Origin: CAZGCA01 sp964524145
GTDB lineage: Bacteria > Hydrogenedentota > CAZGCA01
Reading direction: 5' to 3'
Length of the DNA stretch: 64,000 nucleotides
NCBI GenBank assembly: GCA_964524145.1
Contig: CAZGCA010000026.1
Span: forward strand, 1-64,000
Positions 1-8,625 of the stretch are shown here, one piece after another. The stretch's first letter is position 1; each line of letters opens with the position of its first letter. The notes below the pieces were generated by a model that was not told the DNA's origin, made no database searches, and worked only from the letters and a program-made list of their open reading frames with translations. The position numbers and the translations under genes were made by a program.

Positions 1-410
1 TACCCCCGCGACGACAGGCCAAGCGGTTTTGTGTAATCCCCTACCCCTCGATATTATGACCAGATAACCAGGATCACCCGCACAGAGCTTCTCGTTTAGC
101 AGCACCGCTATCAACGTGACCTATGAACCGTACGATGTTAGCAAGACCGGTGGCATCTAGAGTTTTCAAATCTTGATGGTGGTAGGTCGTTCCTTTCTGG
201 GCCATGGATCTCGTACAGCCCTCATATAATAAACGCCATAGAAAAGCAACCTAGTGCGGGGTCGCATAGAAAACCCTCTTACCTGACGCAGGGCTTCTGG
301 AGGCTCTTTCTGTTGACAGGCTTTTGCATGCTCTGATATAATGCGGTAACAGTGAGATTCGTGCGAGGGGACGACGGAGTTGTCCCCGCATATACTGAAG
401 GGAGTGGATT
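1..410. other. Leading region without an intact gene
   Basis: No intact gene is seen here. The reading frame through positions 2-160 on the + strand is coding-like but holds a stop at 65-67 and ends with a stop at 158-160; it could be the decayed or misassembled 3' end of a gene lying to the left, but this is weak. The right part carries the promoter of the next gene. An open frame on the - strand at 166-471 has no ribosome binding site and no recognisable content. Confidence 0.4.
313..342 (+). promoter_or_regulatory. Sigma-70-type promoter of the multidomain secreted protein
   Basis: A perfect TTGACA at 313-318 and a perfect TATAAT at 337-342 are separated by 18 bases. Transcription would start near 349, giving a leader of about 60 bases before the GTG at 411. 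Confidence 0.8.
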
Positions 411-3400
411 GTGTCCCGAGCAACTTGTGTTTACCGTTGTGCGGTTGTGTTAGCCATAGCTGCTCTTGCACTGCCGTGCGGTTCCTGGAGCGAAGACCGG
501 CTCGTTTTTGTCACCACGCAGGTCAGCAACGTCGTACCGGAGCCCGTTGCGGCTTCGGCTTGGGTGGCAGACCTTGACTCCGGCAAGCAGGTGGGCCGGA
601 CAATGAGTCTGCCGTCGGCTTCTCCGGTCCCGCCGGCATTCTGGCCGGAGGCGGGGTCCATCTTTGTTGCGGCAAACAGCGTGCCATTGGATCTCTGTGC
701 GTCGGATACCTCGGGCACCTTGTCGGCTTACGCAGTAGCTCCACTTCGGGAAGTGGAGCGTGAATTGCCGGTGCCGGACCTGCGGTTGATCCTCCACCCA
801 ACGCTTGTTGATACACGCGGCTCGCAAGAGAACCCTGTAGTGCGCACGATGCTCGCGGTCCCGACGTTCGGGAACGAAGGGCTGGGGTTTTCCGGAGAGA
901 TACTGTTGCTTGACGCGACAAGTTCGGCCGCGGTTGCCACCATATCCATGCCAACCGGTGTGATGCAACTTGCAAACATACCCGGGACGTCGCGTGTGCT
1001 GGCGTTGCTTTGGAACGCGGATTTCTCAGTGGACCCTGCGGAGTTTGGCGTCTCAGTCGCTCTCGTCGAGACTGACTACGTGGACAGGGGCGTACTGGGC
1101 GCTGGCCCGGTCGCGCTTGAACCGCAAAGCGAGCTTGCCATTGCCGTTCCAATAGGCATCGCGCTGACGGCGGACGGTTCTCGCGCCGCCGTGGCGATCT
1201 GGGGCGAGATTGAAGGCCCCGATGATGTCGTGGAAGTCGTGACTGAAGTGTTCGAGCTGGATCTGAGCAATGCGGCAGAAGCCGACGCGGATCTTGGCGT
1301 AACGGGAAGCACCGTGATTCCGGGAGCCCCGCTCGGCACGCTGCCAATGTATGAACTGCCCCTGGCATATGACGGGACAAGTGTGGTGATTGCCGTTGTC
1401 GAGGATGTGGAGCCCGAAGGGGAAGAGTCCGGGCAAGTCAGCGAGGAGGTCGACGGGGAAAGCGATGATGACGCGGACGGTGAAGAGGACGACGAATGCG
1501 ATCGGGAACGTCAGGGAGAAGGGCATCTGTACCTTGTTTCCATCGACGGCACCGGCCCCATTGCGACACCGATAACGTTGCCGGACGAAGTCGATCTGGG
1601 CCAGATAGAGTCAGTGTTGAGCGTTTGGGTCGGCACCCAGTCCGACACGCTGTTTGTTTCTGTCGACAAGACCTTCTATGCGGTGAGAATGGCAGGACCT
1701 ACCGCGGTCGAATCGATTTCACTCGATCTGCCCGAGCTGGTGAGCGACGCCGATATTGGAGGCGACGATACGTTTGCGGCCGTTGGCTCGGGGCCGTTTC
1801 TCTCGAAGCTGACCTTCGATTTTGATGCAGGTGTTATCCTCGGTGAACAGCCGATCATGCAGTCCGCCAACGGGCTGATAAAGAATGTGGCATTCCTGCC
1901 CGTCGCTGAAGGGGCGATCCCGGACAGGGACGGAGACGGACTGGCTGACAGCGACGAAGACCGCAACGAGAATGACGTTGTCGATCCAGGCGAGACCGAC
2001 CCGGATGATCCTGATTGCGACGGGGACGGTGTCCCGGACGGAATAGACAAACGGAGGCTGACGCCATCGGCGTGGCTCTCACTGGCCCCGAAACGTGTTT
2101 CGTTCAGTTCCGTGGAAGGGAGAGCCGACCCGGCGCCGATAGTGATAGAAGTGGACAATGCAGGTGTGGGCACAATTTCGTGGCAGGCAAACATTACCGT
2201 CGAGCCGGGGCTCAACTGGCTCTCGGTAGCTCCTTCGGTAGGCATGACACCATCGAAGCTGGAGATATCAACTTCGATCGAGGGGTTGACCGCCTCTCGA
2301 AGTCCCTACCTCGGTACCGTAACTGTATCGGCCAACCCGGACGTGGCCGAGAATGTCCAGACGATCGAAGTCGTATTGGTGGTCGAGGAGGCGCCGGAAA
2401 CGTTTGCGCTGTGGCTTGTCGAGAGGTCGGCCGTCGATGCGCCGTCTTCGATTCTAAACGGCATAACCGGAGACGGCTATGGCGCGTTGGGGAACCTGTT
2501 GCTGAGCGAGTTTAATTACACCAACAGGGAGGTTGCTTACAACCCGTTTCTGTTCGGATCCGTCGTGGACGAGCAGTTGTTGGAGGGAGTCGACCTGCTT
2601 GTCGTATCGACTATTGGCCAGTTGGAGGCGTTGGTGGAGTCAGAGCAGGAGGCCGTTCTGGAGTTTCTCCTGAGAGGCGGAAGCGTCTTCGTTGTCGGGG
2701 ACCGCGACTCCGACCGCACTTCAGTCAGTTTTGCGAACAGCATCACTGAGTTGTTTGGAACACGATTGCGCAGCGGTACGTCGGTGTCGACGATTATCAA
2801 CGATTTCGCCGTGCATCCGATAACATACAAACGAGTCACGGTAGATGAGGTGGAACTGGACGGGACGCTCGAACAGGTTAACATAAGCGGTGGCGCCGAG
2901 CTACTGGTGTTGGGACTACCCTCAGACCCGCTCGCGTTTTACCAGACAACGAAGGTCATGATGACGGCCGCGGAATTAGAAACAGGTCGTGCGGTGGTGT
3001 TCTGTGATGAGACACCATTCACCAACGCCCAGATCGGCCTGCTTGATCATGAGCAACTGTCCAGAAACGTCTTCTTGTGGCTGAGCCCTGGAGGTGCCGA
3101 GACATACGACAGGGATCGGGATGGGATACCCGACAGGTACGAGGATCTGGACGGCGACGGTATCGTTGATCCCGGAGAGACCGATCCCCTGGACTGGGAT
3201 ACCGACGGTGACGGCGTCAGCGACGGCGCGGAGGATTTCAACGGAAACGGCGTCGTGGACCTTTTCGAGACTGATCCGACAAATGCCGACACTGATGGCG
3301 ACAGCATGCCTGATGGGAGCGATCCGTTCCCGACACAAGCACCGCCGCCTCGGATCGATCGGATAGACCCCGCAAGCGGTCCGGCGACGGGAGGCACCCT

Positions 3401-4460
3401 TGTGACGATAGTAGGCAGCCGCTTCCTCGAAGGAGCGGTCGTGATGTTCGGCGACCAGGAATCCGACAGTGTGACGTTTGTCTCATCCACTCAGGTGCTG
3501 GCCGTTTCTCCCCCGGGCAATGCCGGGGAGACCGTGGACATCAAGGTAATCGATCCGGAGACGTCGCAATCGAGCCTGCTCAGAGATGCGTTCAGCTACG
3601 TTGTCACCATAGACCCCACGAGTGGTCCGGCGACCGGTGGCACGCAGGTAACCATAACCGGCAGCGGCTTCCGTGAAGATGCGGTCGTGATGTTCGGCGA
3701 TGAACAAGCCGCCGGCGTCGAGGTTGTCTCCCCCACAGAACTAGTCGCCGTATCACCTCCCGGAACCACGGGCGAGTCGGTCGCGGTAAAGATAATCGAT
3801 CCGGAGACGTCGGAATCGGTCACCGCCGCCGACCAGTTCACGTATCTTGGGTTGACGACTGTTCATGTTGGCCGCAACAGTGCAATGCCCGGCGAACAAA
3901 CGACTGTGCAGGTTCGGCTCGACACGTTCGGCAACGGGTTGGACACAAGGATATCCACCTTGCTTTTCCGGATAGAATACGACAGCGACTACCTGCGGAT
4001 GGACGAGAATCTCGTGCTGAGCGACGCAGCCTCGGACGCTCACAAGGAGGCTACGGCGAATGTTGATAACACGCTTGGCATCGCTGTGATACTCGTTGCA
4101 GGCAGGCTCGGCTTCGAAGTCGAGACGCTCCCGAGCGGCGACTTGGCAACGCTCACGTTCGACGTGCTTGAAACGGCTCCGACTGGTCGCAGTTTCGCGA
4201 TCGACTGCTCGTCGGTCTCCGCTGCGGACGAGGAGGGAGAAGAAGTTCTCACGCTCTCGACGGACGGATTCCTGTTTGTCGGCAGTATCGGGGATGTTAA
4301 CGGGGACGAGATTGTCAACGCAATAGACATCCAGATTGTGGTAAACCAGGTGCTCGGTATATCCACGCAGACTGAAGCCGGCGACGTCAACGGCGACGGC
4401 TCGTGGGACGCCGCAGACATCCAACTCGTGATCAACGCGGCGCTCGGAAAACCGCTCTAA
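411..4460 (+). CDS. Large secreted multidomain protein with TSP3, IPT/TIG, cohesin-like and dockerin domains
   Basis: 1349-residue exported protein of unknown specific role, probably at the cell surface or secreted. It starts at a GTG with GGGAG just upstream, and residues 1-28 form a Sec-type signal peptide. Domains read from the translation: beta-propeller-like N-terminal half (about 28-500) with a very acidic stretch near 335-365; thrombospondin-3/EF-hand calcium repeats (504-545); a BACON/Ig-like domain (556-660); a ThuA/GATase-like Rossmann segment (663-890); more TSP3 calcium repeats (898-977); two IPT/TIG domains (979-1147) opening with SGPATGGT; a cohesin-like beta-sandwich (1148-1293); and a C-terminal type I dockerin (1294-1349) with two calcium loops starting DVNGD. 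It has its own promoter and seems monocistronic. Domain names are by pattern recognition; the cohesin and GATase calls are the least certain. Confidence 0.85.
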   Translation: MSRATCVYRCAVVLAIAALALPCGSWSEDRLVFVTTQVSNVVPEPVAASAWVADLDSGKQVGRTMSLPSASPVPPAFWPEAGSIFVAANSVPLDLCASDTSGTLSAYAVAPLREVERELPVPDLRLILHPTLVDTRGSQENPVVRTMLAVPTFGNEGLGFSGEILLLDATSSAAVATISMPTGVMQLANIPGTSRVLALLWNADFSVDPAEFGVSVALVETDYVDRGVLGAGPVALEPQSELAIAVPIGIALTADGSRAAVAIWGEIEGPDDVVEVVTEVFELDLSNAAEADADLGVTGSTVIPGAPLGTLPMYELPLAYDGTSVVIAVVEDVEPEGEESGQVSEEVDGESDDDADGEEDDECDRERQGEGHLYLVSIDGTGPIATPITLPDEVDLGQIESVLSVWVGTQSDTLFVSVDKTFYAVRMAGPTAVESISLDLPELVSDADIGGDDTFAAVGSGPFLSKLTFDFDAGVILGEQPIMQSANGLIKNVAFLPVAEGAIPDRDGDGLADSDEDRNENDVVDPGETDPDDPDCDGDGVPDGIDKRRLTPSAWLSLAPKRVSFSSVEGRADPAPIVIEVDNAGVGTISWQANITVEPGLNWLSVAPSVGMTPSKLEISTSIEGLTASRSPYLGTVTVSANPDVAENVQTIEVVLVVEEAPETFALWLVERSAVDAPSSILNGITGDGYGALGNLLLSEFNYTNREVAYNPFLFGSVVDEQLLEGVDLLVVSTIGQLEALVESEQEAVLEFLLRGGSVFVVGDRDSDRTSVSFANSITELFGTRLRSGTSVSTIINDFAVHPITYKRVTVDEVELDGTLEQVNISGGAELLVLGLPSDPLAFYQTTKVMMTAAELETGRAVVFCDETPFTNAQIGLLDHEQLSRNVFLWLSPGGAETYDRDRDGIPDRYEDLDGDGIVDPGETDPLDWDTDGDGVSDGAEDFNGNGVVDLFETDPTNADTDGDSMPDGSDPFPTQAPPPRIDRIDPASGPATGGTLVTIVGSRFLEGAVVMFGDQESDSVTFVSSTQVLAVSPPGNAGETVDIKVIDPETSQSSLLRDAFSYVVTIDPTSGPATGGTQVTITGSGFREDAVVMFGDEQAAGVEVVSPTELVAVSPPGTTGESVAVKIIDPETSESVTAADQFTYLGLTTVHVGRNSAMPGEQTTVQVRLDTFGNGLDTRISTLLFRIEYDSDYLRMDENLVLSDAASDAHKEATANVDNTLGIAVILVAGRLGFEVETLPSGDLATLTFDVLETAPTGRSFAIDCSSVSAADEEGEEVLTLSTDGFLFVGSIGDVNGDEIVNAIDIQIVVNQVLGISTQTEAGDVNGDGSWDAADIQLVINAALGKPL

Positions 4461-4570
4461 GGCTGGGGGCTTTTCTTCGGCCTTGCCAATCATCCCGCGT
4501 GTGAGCACCCCATTTACCTATTCGTCAGTGCGGTTTTCTATGGTAATTGGCGGCTGGGCACGCCGTCGGC

Positions 4571-4599
4571 TTGACACGGAAAGGCGCGTTAGGTAGGAT
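4571..4599 (+). promoter_or_regulatory. Promoter of the DUF362/SGNH gene pair
   Basis: TTGACA at 4571-4576 and TAGGAT at 4594-4599 with a 17-base spacer. The ATG at 4647 is preceded by AAGGAGGAGAG. Confidence 0.7.
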
Positions 4600-4646
4600 A
4601 GCTGTGTGCAGTCGAGTGCAGGTAAGCGACAAGGAGGAGAGTCAGC

Positions 4647-5654
4647 ATGCATAACAAAACGAGCGGAACAATAACACGACGCGATTTTCTGCGCGGTGGC
4701 ACCGCCGGAGTCGCTGGCACCGCACTCGGCATCTCGGCAATGGCACACGCTTACGGGCAAGCCGGGGAAGGTGCAGCGGCGGATAAGAGCCGGGTTGTGC
4801 TCGTCCGCAACGCCAACTCGATCAGCGGGCCCGGAACGCTCGATGCCGCGATTGTCGAGCAGATGCTTGACAAGGCGGTCTGCTCGCTGCTCGACGAGTC
4901 GAGCAAGGCGCCGGCGTGGGGCAAGCTCTTCTCGTCGGACGACGTCGTCGGTATCAAGGTGACACTGATGATGACGACGCCGCGACAGGAGCTTATGACC
5001 GCCATCGTGAACGGCCTCCGTTCAGCCGGCCTGCCGGACAAGAACATCTTCTTCTTCGACCGGGGTCACGAATGGGCCGACCTCGAAGAGCTGAAAGGCA
5101 GAGGCACCCGGCTCGAATACGAACCGACGGGGTACTGCACGGTCGTCACACAGAAGGCCACCAAGCTTATCAACGTGCCGGGGATGAAGACCCACGGTTT
5201 GAGCGGCATCGGTGTCGCCGTCAAGAACTGGGTCGGCGCACTGGGCGCGCACGTTCTGCCGATCAGCAGGAATAAGGACGCGTTGTTTGCCGATATTCAC
5301 AAGAGCGCTTGCGCCGACCTGGGCCGCATTATCGCCAATTCACCGATCAAGGACAAGTGCGTGCTTAACGTCGTTGACGCGTTCGAACCCATCTTCGGCG
5401 GCGGGCCACAGTTCGACCCGCGGCACCGGTGGGCATACAACGGGCTGCTCGTCTCGCGCGACCCTGTCGCTGTCGACATCGTTTGCGGCAAAGTCATCCA
5501 GGCAAAACGCGACGAGTTCAAGGGCGAACCGTGGAAGATAGCGCCTCCGTTGCGGCATCTTGTCGTCGCCGACAAGGAATACGGGCTCGGACAGAGCGAC
5601 CCGGACAAGATAGAGCTTATCAAGCTCGGCGATACCGACGGTATGCTGGTCTGA
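4647..5654 (+). CDS. Tat-exported DUF362 domain protein
   Basis: 335 residues. The N terminus has a twin-arginine motif (TRRDFLRGG) followed by a hydrophobic Ala/Gly-rich stretch, so the protein should be exported folded by Tat. The rest reads as a DUF362 domain, a family of unknown biochemical function often found next to iron-sulfur proteins. Family-typical segments include VVGIKVTLMM, KLINVPGMKTHG and a late motif around RDPVAVDIVCG. No cysteine cluster for a ferredoxin domain is present, so this is the stand-alone form. It overlaps nothing and is followed after one base by the SGNH hydrolase gene, implying co-transcription. Confidence 0.8.
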   Translation: MHNKTSGTITRRDFLRGGTAGVAGTALGISAMAHAYGQAGEGAAADKSRVVLVRNANSISGPGTLDAAIVEQMLDKAVCSLLDESSKAPAWGKLFSSDDVVGIKVTLMMTTPRQELMTAIVNGLRSAGLPDKNIFFFDRGHEWADLEELKGRGTRLEYEPTGYCTVVTQKATKLINVPGMKTHGLSGIGVAVKNWVGALGAHVLPISRNKDALFADIHKSACADLGRIIANSPIKDKCVLNVVDAFEPIFGGGPQFDPRHRWAYNGLLVSRDPVAVDIVCGKVIQAKRDEFKGEPWKIAPPLRHLVVADKEYGLGQSDPDKIELIKLGDTDGMLV

Positions 5655-5655
5655 C

Positions 5656-6243
5656 GTGGTGTCACACCCTGTCGCGCTGCTCATTGGCGACTCAATAGCA
5701 TTGGGCTATGCTCCGGGAGTGGATCGGTTTCTCGCAGGCAAGATTCGGGTCGAGGTGATCCCGGAGAACGGCGGCGACAGCTCGAACGTGCTTGCCAACC
5801 TCGAGAAGTGGGTCGCCGGTTGTCAGCCGCACATCATTCACGTCAACTGCGGTCTTCACGACCTCCGTGTCGACCCGAAAACGGGTTTCTACCAGCAGCC
5901 CGTTGACCGGTACCGGAAGAATCTCGAGGAGATCGTGAGACGGCTCAGAGCCAAGACAGAAGCAAGGCTCGTATGGGCCACCACCACCCCGGTTATTGTC
6001 GACCGCCACAACACCTCGAAGCCTTTCCACAGGTATGACAGAGATATCGATGCGTACAACCAAGCGGCGATAGATAGTATGGCGCGGGACGGGAATATCG
6101 CAATCGACGACCTGTATGCAGTTGTTGAGCACTACGGCCGGGCGAAATGCATAGCAGACGACGGCGTCCACATGACCGAGGACGGGTACGAGGTGCTGGC
6201 ACAATCGGTCAGGGACTCGTTGCTCGCAGCCGTTCCAGAGTGA
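5656..6243 (+). CDS. SGNH/GDSL-family hydrolase
   Basis: 195-residue predicted esterase/lipase of the SGNH superfamily. Block I is LLIGDSIALGYAPG, with the nucleophile Ser in GDS; the Asn block is HVNCGLHDLR; block V is DDGVHMTEDGY, with the catalytic Asp and His. There is no signal peptide, so it would act in the cytoplasm unless translated from elsewhere. The GTG start lies two bases after the DUF362 stop, suggesting translational coupling. Substrate unknown; acetyl or acyl removal from carbohydrate is typical of the family. Confidence 0.85.
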   Translation: MVSHPVALLIGDSIALGYAPGVDRFLAGKIRVEVIPENGGDSSNVLANLEKWVAGCQPHIIHVNCGLHDLRVDPKTGFYQQPVDRYRKNLEEIVRRLRAKTEARLVWATTTPVIVDRHNTSKPFHRYDRDIDAYNQAAIDSMARDGNIAIDDLYAVVEHYGRAKCIADDGVHMTEDGYEVLAQSVRDSLLAAVPE

Positions 6244-6270
6244 ACCGTTCCGCCGCTGCCCCGCTCTTCG

Positions 6271-6299
6271 TTGACAGCGCGACGTTGATTTGCTAGCAT
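6271..6299 (+). promoter_or_regulatory. Promoter of the membrane protein/GT2/flavoprotein/ADH run
   Basis: TTGACA at 6271-6276, a 17-base spacer, TAGCAT at 6294-6299. Confidence 0.7.
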
Positions 6300-6365
6300 A
6301 CACCCGCCGCCTGCGCGGCATAGCTCTTGTCTGGACGAAGCACAACAACGTCTCTGGAGGCCACA

Positions 6366-7646
6366 GTGACCGATTCTGATCGAACGCGTCAGGGGTCGCA
6401 GTTCGCGATCTTCGAGTACATGGTGATAGCGGCAGCAGCCGTGTTTCTGCTGATAATGACCAGTCCCAACCCGACAGGGACCAACACCAAGTCGCGTCTC
6501 GCGACCGTCGAACGCCTGGTACACGCCGGCACGTTCTGTATCGATGAAAGCTGCTTCGAGACGATTGACCAGGTGTACGTCGACGGCCGGTTCCTCTCGA
6601 GCAAACCGCCGGTCCTGCCGACGTTGATGGCCGGCGAATACTGGGTGCTCTACCATGTGTTCGGGTACGACATCCGCGACGAAGAGGAGTCCCGGGTTGT
6701 CGTCAAAGTCCTGACACTAACCTTTATGGGGCTGCCGTTCATTGTGTACCTGCTTCTGTTGCGGACAGCATTAAACTGGTACATCAAGGACGGGGCTGTC
6801 AGGCTCGTCATGCTCATTGCGGGAGCGTTCTGCAACCATGCGATGGGGATGGCGATCACCGTCAACAACCATGTTCCTGCGGGCGCGACACTTTTCGCAG
6901 CGGGATTTCTCTGTCTCGGACTGGTCTACGAGAAGATCCCGAGACGACCGTTGTGGTTCGTGGTTGCGGGATTGCTGATCGCGACCGCTTCCATTCTCGA
7001 GTTCTGGTGCTTGCTGTTCGTGCCGTTCTTCCTGGTGTACCTTGTAAGCCGGACGGGTTGGCGCAGTCTTGGCTGGTGCGTGCTGGGCGTTCTCCCCATG
7101 GCGGTCCTGCACCTTGCCCTCACATACGGCACCCTGGGAACCTTTCTTCCCGCTTATCTCTATCCCGAGTGGTACAAGTATCCCGGCTCGTACTGGCTCG
7201 AGCCTCTTAAGACCGACGCCTTGCGGGAACCGAAATACACGTACTTCTTCAATATGATGTTCGGATTCAGGGGCGAGTTTTCGCACTACCCGATGCTGCT
7301 CGTGTCGGCGCTTGCCGTGATACTGGCCTGGCGGGACCGCGAGTTCCCGTTGCGCTCCGAGGTGCTGGGCGTCGGGTCGGCCGTCCTGTTTTCGATAGCG
7401 ATCAACTGTGCCGCTACCAACAACTACGGCGGATGCTCCCCGGCATTCCGCGGGTTCATCCATTTCTCGCCGCTGTTCCTGAGCATCGGCGCGCTGAGTC
7501 TCGATCGGATTCGCCACAAGTGGCAATGGATAGTTGTCGCGGTATTGCTCGCTGCCTCGGCGGCGAGCATGGTGCAGTGCGTGAATCGACCGTGGACGTG
7601 CAGACCATCCTGGGTATCGGTGTTCTTCAAAGGACCGGAAATGTGA
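6366..7646 (+). CDS. Polytopic membrane protein, GT39-like
   Basis: 426 residues with about ten hydrophobic segments. The GTG at 6366 is chosen because CTGGAGG lies five bases upstream; an ATG further up adds only 13 unlikely residues. The first membrane helix is at about residues 17-35 and is followed by a soluble loop with a conserved-looking VDGRFLSSKPPVLP segment, the arrangement of bacterial ArnT/dolichyl-phosphate-mannosyltransferase (GT-C, family 39) proteins. A role in transferring a sugar from a polyprenyl carrier across the membrane is inferred from the adjoining GT2 gene, which overlaps its stop codon. The exact family is not certain. Confidence 0.7.
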   Translation: MTDSDRTRQGSQFAIFEYMVIAAAAVFLLIMTSPNPTGTNTKSRLATVERLVHAGTFCIDESCFETIDQVYVDGRFLSSKPPVLPTLMAGEYWVLYHVFGYDIRDEEESRVVVKVLTLTFMGLPFIVYLLLLRTALNWYIKDGAVRLVMLIAGAFCNHAMGMAITVNNHVPAGATLFAAGFLCLGLVYEKIPRRPLWFVVAGLLIATASILEFWCLLFVPFFLVYLVSRTGWRSLGWCVLGVLPMAVLHLALTYGTLGTFLPAYLYPEWYKYPGSYWLEPLKTDALREPKYTYFFNMMFGFRGEFSHYPMLLVSALAVILAWRDREFPLRSEVLGVGSAVLFSIAINCAATNNYGGCSPAFRGFIHFSPLFLSIGALSLDRIRHKWQWIVVAVLLAASAASMVQCVNRPWTCRPSWVSVFFKGPEM

Positions 7647-8596
7647 ACCCTGAGCCTGAAGCAAACGCAGGAACCGCTCTCGACCTCAGTTTCGTCATCC
7701 CTGCATACAACGAGGAAGAGAACCTGACCGAACTGGTCGAGAAGATAGTGGCGAATGTTCCCGACGAGATGTCATACGAGGTGCTCCTGGTAAACGACGG
7801 GTCGACGGACAGAACGGGCGACCTGATCGAGGAACTCGCGGCAACCTATCCTCAGGTTCGCGGACTGCATCTCTTCGCGCACAACGGCAAGAGCGAAGCT
7901 CTCAAGGCCGGTTTTCGCGATGCCGAAGGCGCTCTTGTCTTCACCATGGACGCCGATCTTCAGAACGACCCCGCCGACATACCGAAGTTTCTCGACGAAA
8001 TGAAGGCCGGAGAGTACGACATACTGACCGGCTGGAGACAGAAACGCCAGGATCATGCCGAGAAGCTGTTCATCTCGGCCTTCTCGAACTGGTGGATGCA
8101 GCACATCGTACGCGTCCCGTTGCACGACATCAACTGCGGGTTCAAGTGTTTCCGCAACGCTGTGGTGAAATCCGTGCCGCTCTACGGAGAGATGCACCGG
8201 CAGATTCCCGTGCTCGCGTACCATCTCGGGTTCAAACGGATCGGCGAGATACCCGTCGCGCACCATCCGCGCCGCAAAGGTCGTTCGAAATACGGGGTCG
8301 AGCGGTACTGGCGTGCCACGTTCGACATGATGACGGCGCTGTTCCTCACCCGGTTTAGCCGGCGGCCGCTGCATTTCTTCGCGGGCGCGGCGTTGCCGTT
8401 CCTTGTTTTCGGGCTGATCGCAACGATAGGGGGAGTAGCGCTGGGCCGAGTGAGCGTGTTGCTCGTGTTGGGACTTACGGCGCTGGTAATCACGACAGTC
8501 CTGGTGTGCACCGGGTTCGCCTCCGAGCTGTTGGTGTACCTGCACCGGAACGTCGACAAACCCCAAACGCGTCGGTCATCTTCAGAAGAGCCCTAG
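7643..8596 (+). CDS. Family 2 glycosyltransferase, dolichol-phosphate-mannose synthase-like
   Basis: 317 residues. It starts at the GTG overlapping the upstream stop (GTGA), with AAAGGACCGG as ribosome binding site; the long upstream extension in this frame is inside the previous gene. It has a GT2 fold with SFVIPAYNEEENL, LLVNDGSTDRT, the DxD motif in TMDADLQNDP, and DINCGFKCF. Two hydrophobic segments at about 245-295 anchor it to the membrane. Members of this group move a sugar from a nucleotide donor onto polyprenyl phosphate; the coupled membrane protein would then use the product. The sugar cannot be told from sequence. Confidence 0.85.
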   Translation: MNPEPEANAGTALDLSFVIPAYNEEENLTELVEKIVANVPDEMSYEVLLVNDGSTDRTGDLIEELAATYPQVRGLHLFAHNGKSEALKAGFRDAEGALVFTMDADLQNDPADIPKFLDEMKAGEYDILTGWRQKRQDHAEKLFISAFSNWWMQHIVRVPLHDINCGFKCFRNAVVKSVPLYGEMHRQIPVLAYHLGFKRIGEIPVAHHPRRKGRSKYGVERYWRATFDMMTALFLTRFSRRPLHFFAGAALPFLVFGLIATIGGVALGRVSVLLVLGLTALVITTVLVCTGFASELLVYLHRNVDKPQTRRSSSEEP

Positions 8597-8625
8597 AGAG
8601 AAACCAAACCCAACAGGAGACGGGC

